Below, one piece after another: positions 12,201-23,047 of a stretch of 64,000 nt of DNA. Origin of the DNA: Panopea generosa (Eukaryota; Mollusca; Bivalvia; Adapedonta; Hiatellidae); the NCBI GenBank assembly GCA_029582155.1, contig CM055901.1, positions 5,120,374 to 5,184,373 of the forward strand, read 5' to 3'. Within the stretch, counting starts at the first letter, position 1; each line of letters begins with the position of its first letter. A program made the position numbers and the translations under genes. The notes under the pieces are model-generated. The model did no database searches. It saw nothing but the letters and a program-made list of their open reading frames with translations, and had not been told where the DNA came from.

Positions 12201-14571
12201 CCCACGACCCTCCGATCATGGGTTCGGTGCTCTACCACTGGACCACGCGCTCCAACGAAACAACTCGGCAAATCTTTATGTATCTACACGTCATTTTTCT
12301 CGAATGATTGGAAAAAGAGGTTATATTTGAGGTAAAATCACATGACCTGTTGATACTTTAATACATTACCTCTCGTATCAGCTATATATTTACGTAAACA
12401 TAATATGACACGTGTACAAACAAATGCGTACAGCCAACATGACTTGCCGTGTTATCATGCATGCTGATTGCTGATTATGCTACGAAGAAGCTGTATATGT
12501 AAGACTTGTGGTAGACAGGGTGTAGTAATAATGCGTCGAAGAAGCTGTATATGTAAGACTTGTGGTAGACAGGGTGTAGTAATAATGCGTCGAAGAAGCT
12601 GTATATGTAAGACTTGTGGTAGACAGGGTGTAGTAATAATGCGTCGAAGAAGCTGTATATGTAAGACTTGTGGTAGACAGGGTGTAGTAATAATGCGTCG
12701 AAGAAGCTGTATATGTAAGACTTGTGGTAGACAGGGTGTAGTAATAATGCGTCGAAGAAGCTGTATATGTAAGAAATGTGTTAGACAGGGTGTAGTAATA
12801 ATGCGTCGAAGAAGCTGTATATGTAAGAAATGTGTTAGACAGGGTGTAGTAATAATGCGTCGAAGAAGCTGTATATGTAAGACTTGTGGTAGACAGGGTG
12901 TAGTAATAATGCGTCGAAGAAGCTGTATATGTAAGACTTGTGGTAGACAGGATGTAGTAATAATGCGTCGAAGAAGCTGTATATGTAAGAAATGTGTTAG
13001 ACAGGGTGTAGTAATAATGCGTCGAAGAAGCTGTATATGTAAGAAATGTGTTAGACAGGGTGTAGTAATGATGCGTCGAAGAAGCTGTATATGTAAGAAA
13101 TGTGTTAGACAGGGTGTAGTAATTATACTCGTTATTTCAATTATTACGTAACGGTTTCGAACGATGATTCTTCGTCGACGTAATATTTATGCGCGGACGT
13201 GCTGTTGCGATGAGCGTTGTTTATTGAAGATTGAGTATTGAGTAAATGCTTTAGACGCTGATGAAATTGAATACACTTAATAAATAAATTTATAACGTTG
13301 AAGATCACAGACAACAAATACGTCGACACTTACGAATTTCTGTTAGTTTTAATTGTTCCTTAAGTCACACACTTTATAAAAAAATAGTTTCAAAGATGAT
13401 AAATATAATAATCAAATTTACAGCAGTATTGTATCTAAGTTTAATGGTATACGATTCACTAAAATCACACTTTAAAACAGTGTCCATGTAATAGACTATT
13501 CAAGAATAAACTTAGATAATAATACCGTCCCTAAAATATCAGATAATATCCAATTATATAATAAGTACACAAATTTAAATTAAATTTGACAAAGTCCTGT
13601 AGGTTTTCCAATCTGTCTGGTAAACTACCCAGACAGTAACTATGTCTTAAACTCAAGTTGGTCTATCAAGTGACCTATTTACTTTTTCGTTGAATACTAA
13701 AATTGTTATGTTTGCACAATAAATGCCTTTGGCATGGGTTAAATCCCTAATTTTCAAAAGAAAGCATAAACGCAAACAAGATGTGCTAGTTAATACATGG
13801 TAAAATGTTATGTACACCAAAGTCAATAAGTTTCCATACCTTCATTTACTATCATCAACTTGGCTTCAACAGTTTATACATAAAACGAAAGTCTGAAATA
13901 TTTTCATATACTACTTGATTAATAACAAGGTTAATCTAATAAGTTTTTACAATAGTAATTTAGATATTAAGAACTTGGCATTGAGCATATGTGACAGCAG
14001 GTTTTAAAAGAAATTGACATGTTGCATTTGAAGACAATGTGTAATATAATACCCATTAAAATCATCCCACATTTGTACTTTGAAATTATCCAATTGAATG
14101 AAGAAAATAAATTGATTATTCTATGTATTTGTGAGATTTCTCCTTTAAACGCTACATCTGAACAATGTTTTGTTATTATCTAATTCAGATGTGGCGTCAG
14201 ACAGTGTAGAAGGTGGAAAGTACATCAGCTCCGAGTTTCAGCTCGGACAAGTGTATATGGGTGATGAAACAACTGAGCAGGACGAGGAGATTCTATACAG
14301 ACCCGTGTACTCCTGCTTGCCGCACGAGAGAAAAACAGTTACAAACACTAGTAAAGCATCCAAGTGTAGTAAAGTTGAAGCTCAAATCTCTGTGACCGAG
14401 GTAGTTGAAACCAGTATTGTACCGAGTAAAACTAGACTGCTTATTCCCGGTGACGATATGAAACATTCTAAAGGACTGGTGTTGGTAGACGAGGGAAGCA
14501 CCAGTGAACAATGGGAAGTGGTAGCATTAAAGGAAATAAAAGGACACACGCCAGGAGAGCCTAATGCTTAA
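9280..14571 (+). CDS. Arrestin domain-containing protein (alpha-arrestin), 5'-incomplete, five exons
   Basis: Alpha-arrestins are cytosolic adaptors that link membrane cargo to trafficking and ubiquitin ligases. Exons: 9280-9509, 10156-10335, 10676-10876, 11682-11793, 14189-14571, all with AG acceptors, GT donors and matching phases; about 367 residues are visible. Exon 1 carries the end of the N-terminal arrestin fold (LPRGNHNYPFEFKLP, then IRY-like RYYLRI). Exon 2 starts the C-terminal fold (CCFCC, GPV, LERSAYCCGE, IQNGS). Exon 3 has PPTM..CNLIQIHYTLK and exon 4 EFPITIGTVP. The last exon gives the tail FQLGQVYMGD and YRPVYSC. The N-terminal half of the first domain is missing, so upstream exons lie outside the window or were not recognised. 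No PPxY motif, usual for NEDD4-binding members, is seen. Introns hold a SINE and a 54-bp array. Which ARRDC subtype it is cannot be told. Confidence 0.9.
10900..11345. repeat. Degenerate tandem repeat in arrestin intron
   Basis: Strings such as TTTCATATGTTAT, CATATATGTTATTCGTT and ATAGTTG recur several times at irregular spacing. This is an eroded AT-rich tandem repeat inside the intron between 10876 and 11682. No exon is apparent. Confidence 0.5.
12045..12258 (-). mobile_element. tRNA-derived SINE (Meta-SINE-like), minus orientation
   Basis: Read on the minus strand, the head at 12258-12185 has a tRNA-like A box (TGGTCCAGTGG) and B box (GGTTCGATCC) in the right order. A central part with CCTTGAGCAAGGCAC follows, then a body ending near 12045 that is shared with the fragment at 1028-1099. 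The head is not a functional tRNA gene because the element continues well beyond it. It sits in the last arrestin intron, opposite to the gene. Confidence 0.82.
12477..13124 (+). repeat. 54-bp minisatellite, 12 perfect-phase copies, open in one frame
   Basis: There are exactly 12 units of 54 bp, with starts at 12477, 12531 and every 54 bases to 13071. Each starts with ATGCGTCGAAGAAGCTG (the first reads ATGCTACGAAG). One + frame is open throughout and reads an 18-residue repeat containing MRRRSCIC and GRQGVVI; the frame continues to a stop at 13149-13151. There are two subtypes in the middle of the unit, KTCG (T) and KKCV (K), in the order TTTTTKKTTKKK. The two other forward frames contain stops in every unit. 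It lies inside the last arrestin intron, on the sense strand. No splice sites linking it to the gene and no promoter were found. It is most likely a young non-coding array, but a small Cys/Arg-rich peptide cannot be excluded. Confidence 0.93.
13125..14188. other. Remainder of last arrestin intron, nothing recognised
   Basis: AT-rich sequence from the end of the 54-bp array to the acceptor at 14187-14188. No exon or repeat is supported here. Confidence 0.4.
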
Positions 14572-17500
14572 ATATTGTTTGACAGGAGTGCTGAATGTAT
14601 TTTTATTTGGATGCAGTGACGCTGACCAAGACCTAACACTTTGTAAAGTATTATATGATAATTGTCCGTATGAGAATTGCATGAGCTAATTATATATAGA
14701 GTTCATTGTTAGACTGAGAAACCTCGCCGGACGAGCTTTGAACCGTTTTAACAAGTATTGGTATACATGCCATTTTATAGAATTAAGATTTCTTAAAATT
14801 GTCATGACATAATTGTTTTGTTATAGAAGATGATTAAATTTGACAATGAATGATATTTTTTATTATATTGATGCAGTTCAAGTGTAAAAGTCATAACAAT
14901 ATATTGCAACTTAATTGAAAGAAGTCTTAGCATTCGATATATTAGGTATATACGTATGTAAGTAAGTTATACAGTGTTTAATTGTGAACAGATTGAATAT
15001 GACGACGATTAAAGGTATAAATAATGTTATATCTAAAATTTTCTGAATACGAATTTACTTTTTTCACTTTTCCTCATTAATGTTTGCCAGTTAATAATGA
15101 TACAAGAGAGTGCAATATCAAACGCAGTTATTCTACATCAAATCAAATTGAAATACATAGTTTTGTGTTGTTTATTTATAACCATTATGGTCAGTTTTCC
15201 TTATTTATTAGTATATGCATTCAAACATAGTATGTTAAATTATATTGACATATAGATTACCATAACATAATACTTTCATAGCAGAAATGTTTTTACTATT
15301 AAGATTATTAATATAACTGTACGGCTGAAGTATGTATGGAATATCAATGAGTATCATATTTCCGTTACATGCCATATAATACTTGTCTTTATGTTCCAAT
15401 GTTCAGCCGCCGAAAAGGGAAATCAAAATTTTGACATGACGTCGTCAACATGTTATCAACTAATAAGTGATCAAAACTTGGTCCACCTTCACATTCTGGT
15501 AGGTGTACAACTTGGTGTTTATCGTTAGTAGTAGTGATCAACAAAAGTTAATCAAAGAATTTAGACGGTAAAGCGTTTATCTTTTTTACAAAATCTTTCT
15601 ATGTACATGTTGTTTAGTATTTAAGACTCTTTACTTAATATAAAGTACTATTTGGGCTACCTACACATCCAATTTTCTTAATAGAAACCAACGATAAAAT
15701 CCGAGTAAAACCATTGTGAACACTACCGAATATCTTGGACAGTTTGTGAATGCTGAAATCATTTATTACCATGTTATGTTATAATTACGTATTATATATT
15801 AATGATGGTTAGTGTGGTAAAAAATTAAATTGTACAAATCCATTGTGTTCAGCTCATATTTTGAGATACAAAATTAAAGATGCATTGGTACTATTATCTG
15901 CTATTAAACTATCCTGTAGAAATGTATGTATGTGACATCTAAAATGAGGAAATGTATATCAACTCTTTTTACAAAAAAAAACACGATATTTACCAAGTAT
16001 ATTCGATGAGAAAGTAAAAAGGGAGATGTTAGTTTTGTAATTGTTTGAACTTTTTAGTAACAGTGAATTTAAGACGAATTTAAATGTTGATCTTAAGTTT
16101 AAAATCGTTTTTAAGTCTTTCTTATAAATGGTTAAATGGTTAAAAAATTTCGTTTTTATTTTTATTTTCCATCTTGCACCAGATGATGTTGTGAATGACT
16201 TCCATTTGTTTATAACGGTGATAAATTGCATCGTCGTGAAAATTAAACTCTTGTTAGAAATTTCATGCCTATACTGTATAGACCTTAACAGCGGTTAATA
16301 TCACTTTGAACGGACTTTTCATGTGACCCCTTTTTGTTAAAAAATTACGGACTTGATATGTACATATGATATATTGCTATATTAACCAACTGCATTTCAT
16401 TTCACGTTCATACAAACAATTATAGCTGGGTGTGACCAAACGTAGCAGACTGGGGATGAATATCATCGGCGCTGCGAACTTGTTTTGTTTGTGCAACATC
16501 AGTCATGTTTGTCGCAAAACTTTATAAGGCTACGCTTATTCAATATGTTGACAATTTGCCTGTCCGAAACATTTTATTATCAAATTGATACAATAACGTT
16601 TATCTGAAATATTAGAAAACTATCATATAAATATTGGAAACCCGAATTTGAATTTATATCGTGTGATGAGTTTAGTTTAAAGTTACCGATAAACCTTTTA
16701 GGTTTCCAAGACATTATATAATGCTAATATTGTCTTCACGCGATGAAAACTCGAACTTGTGCTTTCAATTCTTAAATATATTGATACTGTTATATTCAAG
16801 AAGGAAATGAAACCATCATTTTTTTATATGTTGTAACTGTGATATTGGGGGTTTATTTTATTTCTACGTCGATTTTACATGTAAACGACCTGGAGAGAGA
16901 CTATTACACCGCCCACTGGACACGTGGTGTTGTTTGTCCAAGTAAATACAATATAGGGTTTACTTATCGAACGTTAACTTGCCTAAGGAAAAATTGCAAC
17001 CTTGGAAACAATATCGATCGCAGATTGAATTATCGACTTGTTTGATTGATAACCCGCGTTATGTTAACTACTTTGTCATCGTCAAATCCTACTTCTCTAT
17101 TGATGTGCTTCATGTGTTTAAATATAGTAAGATTTGATTTTTTTAAAGATTAAATCAATTTATAAAAGAAACTGTTCATTATTAATTTTAAAAAAAATAT
17201 ATTGAAATTATTCACTACTCCGTTTCCTTTTTAATTTCGAACAAGCACATGGTGGATGGGCAATTTGTGGATCAGGTTAAATTTAAAATGAAAATTTAGT
17301 TTTCTTTTATAATTAGTTCCTGTTTAATGGCAATAATGTTAAGATTTTAAGGTAGTTGACGGCGTTCTTATCGATTGCTTTACATCTGAGATAATTTATA
17401 AAACATATGTACACATATGATATGAAGTGTCAGCCTTAGTTTTAGCTTTGTTATGCTACCTGTACATCTTATCATCACGCCGGAGTTGATTAAAACACGG

Positions 17501-18349
17501 GTTTAAGAACAACAAATTTTGAACTTTCACGCTTTATTGCGCAAAAATGGTCTGTACAAGTTCCTAAATTTTACACATGTTGAACTTCATTCATTTCAAT
17601 ACAATATGATCGAATAGAAAGAGGGGTGTTTACACTAGTTTTTTTTTAACAAATCCAAATTCAAACTAAAAATGAAACTCTTAAAAACATACTTCGTTTG
17701 TCTGCTATTTTAGACAACGTAATATTTTACGTTAGTGTTCTCTTGACGTCGTCCGAAATCACAAACACAAGTCATATTTTTTAAATAGTCGTTTTGATTT
17801 GTTTTCAAATTTATGGAAAAAACTAGCGTTTATATCCTTTAATTTTATTCGGTCACATTTTTTGGTGAAAATAATAAAGTTTAACCTATGTGAATTTCAA
17901 AAACTTATACCAAAGCCTTTTCGCACAATCAGCCGTGAGTGTTCAAAATTCGTTGTTTTTAAACCTGCATTTATACCAACCCCGGCGTAATAATTAGATG
18001 TAAAGGTAACACCAATTGTTTTTTATATGCATGAAAGTTATTCTCTTATCTCAGGAAATAAAATAAGCCATTCAATAATGTTAAAACAATTTTGAATTGA
18101 TATTGATTATTTTACAAGGGAAAAACAGCGAAAATCGTTCGAAAAATGCGTTCCACCAGGGGGCGATGTTAACGAGAAACTGCAGTACTATATTTAAATA
18201 AAAAACAACAAAGCTTAAACGAAAACTGAGACTTCATAGATCAATTGTACAGAATTTTTGATAAATTAAGCGAGATGTAAATAAATCCGATAGGAACACC
18301 GCAACATACCTTCATATTGAATCAACAAACAGAAGACGGTTAATCAGAA
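14572..18349. other. 3' flank of the arrestin gene and intergenic sequence
   Basis: The sequence after the arrestin stop is AT-rich with no supported gene. ATTAAA strings near 14830 and 15010 are weak poly(A) candidates. Short open frames in this stretch lack splice context and protein-like composition. Confidence 0.4.
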
Positions 18350-20670
18350 TGTAAGGTATATACTACCATACGGTTAGTATATGTAATATTGATTATATAT
18401 GTAAGATGTATACTACCATAAGGTATATACTACCATACGGTTAATGTATGTTATATTATGAATGTAAGGTATATACTACCATACTGTTAATGTAAGTTAT
18501 ATTGATTAGGAATGTAAGGTATATACTACCATACGATTAGTGTATGTTATATTGATTATGAATGTAAGGTATACACTACCATACGGTAAACGTATGTTAT
18601 ATTGATTATAAATGTAAGGTATATACTACCATACGGTAAGTGTATATTGATTATGAATGTAAGGTATATACTATCATACGGTTAGTGTATATTGATTATG
18701 AATGTAAAGAATATACTACCATACGGTTAGTGTATATTGATTATGAATGTGAGGTATATACTATCATACGGTTAGTGTATATTGATTATGAATGTGAGGT
18801 ATATACTATCATACGGTTAGTGTATATTGATTATGAATGTAAGGTATATACTACCACACGGCTAGTGTATGTTATATTGATTATGAATGTAAGATATGTA
18901 CTATCATACAATTAGTGTATGTTATATTGATTATGAATGTAAGGTATAAACTACCATACGGTATGCGTATGTTATATTGATTATAAATGTAAGGTATATA
19001 CTACCATACAGTAAGTGTATATTGATTATGAATGTAAGGTATATACTACCACACGGCTAGTGTATGTTATATTGATTATGAATGTAAGATATGTACTATC
19101 ATAAGGTATATACTACCATACGGTTAATGTATGTTATATTATAAATGTAAGGTATATACTACCATACGGTAAGTGTATATTGATTATGAATGTAAGGTAT
19201 ATACTACCACACGGCTAGTGTATGTTATCTTGATTATGAATGTAAGATATGTACTATCATAAGGTATATACTACCATACGGTTAGTGTATGTTGTATTAT
19301 GAATGTAAGGTATATACTACCATATGGTTAGTGTATGTTATATTGATTATGAATGTCAGATATATACTACCATACGATTAGTGTATGTTATATTGATTAT
19401 GAATGTAAGGCATAAACTACCATACGGTAAACGTATGTTATATTGATTATAAATGTAAGGTATATACTACCACACGGTAAGTGTATATTGATTATGAATG
19501 TGAGGTATATACTACCATACGGTTAGTGTATGTTATATTGATTATGAATGTAAGGTATATACTACCATATGGTTTGTGTATGTTATACTGATAATAAATG
19601 TAATATATATACTACCAAACGGTAAGTGTATGTTATATTGATTATAAATGTAAGGTATAAACTACCATACGGTAAGTGTATATTGATTATGAATGTGAGG
19701 TGTATACTATCATACGGTTAGTGTATATTGATTATTAATGTAAGGGATATACTACCATACGGTAAGTGTATGTTATATTGATTATAAATGTAAGGTATAA
19801 ACTACCATACGGTAAGTGTATATTGATTATGAATGTGAGGTATATACTGTCATACGGTTAGTGTATATTGATTACAAATGTAAGGGATATACTACCATAC
19901 GGTTAGTGTATGTTATATTAATTATGAATGTAACATATATACAACCATACGGTTAGTGTATGTTATATTGATTATGAATGTAAGGTATATACTACCATAC
20001 GGTTAGTGTAGGTTATATTGAATATAAATGTTAGGTGTATACTACCGTACGGTTAAGGTATGTTATATTGATTATGAATGTAAGGTATATTCTATCATAC
20101 GATTAATGTAGGTTACATGCATTATGAATGTAAGGTATACACTACCATAAGTTTAATGTATGTTATATTGATTATGAATGTAAGGTATATACTACCATAC
20201 GGTTAGTGTATGTTATATTGATTATGAATGTAAGGTTTATACTACCATACGTTTATGGTATGTTATATTGATTATGAATGTAGGGTATATACTACCATAC
20301 GTTTATGGTATGTTATATTGATTATGAATGTAAGGTATATTCTACCATACGGTTAGTGTAGGTTATATTGATTATGAATGTAAGGTATATACTACAATAC
20401 GGTTAGTAAATGTTATATTGATTATGAATATATAGTATATACTACCATACGGTTAGTGTATGTTATATTGATTACAAATGTAAGGCATATACTACCATAC
20501 GGTAAATGTATGTTATATTGATTACGAATGTAAGGGATATAACACCACACGGTTAGTGTATGGTATATTGATTATAATTGCAAGGTATATACTTCCATAC
20601 GGTTAGTGTATGGTATAGTAATGTTTTTTTCTACCATACGGTTAGTGTATATTATATTGATTATGAATAA
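18350..20670. repeat. 50-bp minisatellite with 43-bp deletion variant
   Basis: The unit carries TATACTACCATACGGTTAGT, GTATGTTATATTGATTATG and AATGTAAGG, about 50 bp in all. A 43-bp variant lacks the seven bases ATGTTAT or equivalent, for example at 18640-18830 and 19690-19870. The short variant occurs both in runs and interspersed, which suggests spread by unequal exchange or gene conversion. Confidence 0.93.
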
Positions 20671-21119
20671 GGTCATGTCTTGCATATAATCATATTTTAT
20701 AGTATTTATTGTTGTTGATGTCATTGTTGTTGTTATTATTCATTTATATAAATTATTGGTAGTAAAGTGAATATATTTATTTCACCAATTACTATCTTAT
20801 GGTTTGAACTTTAGGTCATTTGAAATCTGAAAAATGTTAAACTCGTTGAGATAACGTTCGTCTGTTACTGCGTTTATTGTCATTTTAAAAAAAGTCTTAC
20901 GAAGATTTGGTGTTAAGTCCGAATTGGCTGGTCCATTTGGCTTTCAATGGTGTTTTGTTAATATCTTACCTTTGTATGTGCTATATTACTATGTGTGCTG
21001 TAGTTTGGCAAGTGTTCCACTAATGGTTACTATGTAAATCATCTGCAATGTATGTTTTGTTTTATGATATGAGTGTCGTAATGATTACCTTTTTATATGA
21101 TCCTTATATATATATATAT
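20671..21119. other. AT-rich unique stretch, nothing recognised
   Basis: It lies between the 50-bp array and the MITE. No gene or RNA was identified. Confidence 0.4.
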
Positions 21120-21477
21120 GGAGATGGAGTTAATTTTTGTGAATAACCAAGACATAAATGTACAGACCAGACTACGGCGAGTGCGCCTAGCTACAATGCA
21201 AACCATAGATACAATATCAAGGCCTCTGCCAAACCAATAAATTTGGTGTCGACCATGACTTATATACTATGGAACTACATGCAACACATCTGGACAGGGT
21301 GGACAAATTTACATACATGAAGTGATAGCTTTATATGAGTAGGATCCAGTTAAGGATTCATGACTACTCACATGCTACATAAAGGACAGATTTATAAACC
21401 CGTTGGGTTCGATTGTAGCACTCGCCGTAGTCTGGTCTGAACATTTATGTCTTGGTTATTCACAAATAATTATCTCC
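21120..21477. mobile_element. MITE with ~66-bp terminal inverted repeats
   Basis: The ends 21120-21185 and 21412-21477 are inverted copies of each other. Both read GTGAATAACCAAGACATAAA and ACCAGACTACGGCGAGTG inward, with a few mismatches and a small indel. The 358-bp element has no coding capacity and lies in a run of TA dinucleotides, so its target duplication (TA or TATATA) cannot be fixed. This fits a non-autonomous DNA transposon of unknown superfamily. Confidence 0.85.
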
Positions 21478-21554
21478 ATATATATATCATGCAATGTGAA
21501 TGAGCATCTGTAAAGATCCCAAAAATCGTAAATTCCGTTGTTGTGAATTTAATT

Positions 21555-21715
21555 ATCTCCCTTCATATATATATATATATATATATAATATATGTGTATG
21601 TATATTTATGTGTATGTGTGTGTATGTATATATATGTGTGTGTATGTAAGTTAATAACCAAGGACTGTCACGTATGAGTCATATATATATATATATATAT
21701 ATGTGCATGTAAGTT
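21555..21715. repeat. TA/TG microsatellite cluster
   Basis: Runs of (TA)n and (TG)n near 21560-21590, 21600-21650 and 21680-21705 are separated by short unique pieces, including a repeated AATAACCAAGGAC-like string. Confidence 0.8.
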
Positions 21716-22554
21716 TAATACCAAGGACCGTATACTTGTTAGATTTGTATATAGCACTTTTGAAAGCATTTGAGACTATTCATCTTAGGCCTGTATTTAT
21801 TCATATAAATTGTATATTAACTAAATGGAACAATTTATAACGGAGTACGTATTTCAAATATAGAAACATGCAATATTTTTAAAGTATTAAATGTGAAGCC
21901 TTATCACGATTTATTACACATTGATCACTGTACAAGAAAACCTTTACCACACCTTGTAATTCATTCATGAATAAAATTAATATAAAACAAACTCATTTTC
22001 TTCTTTTATTTTCCTGGTTATCCAAGTGATAAAAGCTGAAAACTGTACAAGTAATATGCTTGCTTATCGCCACATTTAACTATTGATTGATCCATAAAGG
22101 TCTCACTTAAGAATTAGCTCCCTTGCATGACGGTTGCAAGATTATTACATCCAAGAAAATATAGCTGTGTAAAGCGGTTGGGCATTATTTTTGTTGAAAA
22201 TGTAAAGTACTGCCATATTTCTTTGCACATATGACGATATTAAAACATTTTATTGATTTCTGCCAAGTTTGGATGACATTGGGTGCTGTTTGATTAAGCT
22301 AAGTTAAAGATGTGTAGTCATACGCTGCAACAAATGGGCAGAACTGTCAAAATGAAGGGGTGCAATCAAACAATCGAATTAGCGAAAAAGAACCTTGTGA
22401 TTTCCTTACCACCATGAACCAACAGTTGACTATCTATGGGAACAAGACTGTTCCAAAAGTGCATTTCTTTATATGTAGATTTGTACAAAATTAATTGCTG
22501 TATGAGAAGTAAACATAAATATATATAGTAACAAGAAGTATAGTATGTAGTATT
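21716..22554. other. Unique intergenic sequence, nothing recognised
   Basis: AT-rich, with no supported gene or repeat. It lies downstream of CAP gene A (transcribed from the minus strand) and upstream of a SINE. Confidence 0.4.
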
Positions 22555-22795
22555 CTCCATGGCTGAGTGATCTAAGGCACCGTCTCAAGATCACTTACCT
22601 CTCACCGCTAAGGTCGTTTGTTAGTGTCCCGCTAGCTCCGAAATCTTTGTGTGAAACAATTTGCCAGTTATTTGCGGAAGGACGGTGGTTCTGCTCAGAT
22701 TCATTCTTAGGTCCTCCTCCATCAATTAAACTGAATATGCCATATATAACCTGACATGTGTTAAAGATGGCGTTACCCCATTACAAAAAAAACAA
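22555..22795 (+). mobile_element. tRNA-Leu/Ser-like SINE, copy 1
   Basis: The head CTCCATGGCTGAGTGATCTA resembles the start of a class II tRNA, including the A box. The body is followed by a tail with ACCTGACATGTGTTAAAGAT and GGCGTTACCCC, then an A-rich end. A shorter copy with the same head and tail is at 44885-45017. It lies just downstream of CAP gene A, on the opposite strand. Confidence 0.8.
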
Positions 22796-23000
22796 CATTC
22801 AGTATAATATAAATTGGCAGTTTTAATATAATTGTTAATTAATGCAATCCATTAGTAAAAAGAAGCAACTCTATCCCTGAAGACGTCTTCAATATTGAAT
22901 TTGAATTACAAGGAAATGTGTAGCTGATATTTCATCGCTAGTTAGTACTGTCATACACGTTTTGAATATTAACATATTTATATATAATCCATGTTGGCGT

Positions 23001-23006
23001 TTTATT
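23001..23006 (-). promoter_or_regulatory. Candidate poly(A) signal of CAP gene A
   Basis: AATAAA on the minus strand, about 42 bases downstream of the CAP gene A stop codon. Confidence 0.55.
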
Positions 23007-23047
23007 TGATAACAGGTTCTGATGCCAGTGGCTGTCGAAGTAAATGT

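Noticed and set aside
12185-12258. tRNA gene on the minus strand
   Set aside because: Both boxes are present, but the sequence continues into a SINE body shared with 1028-1099, so it is a SINE head.
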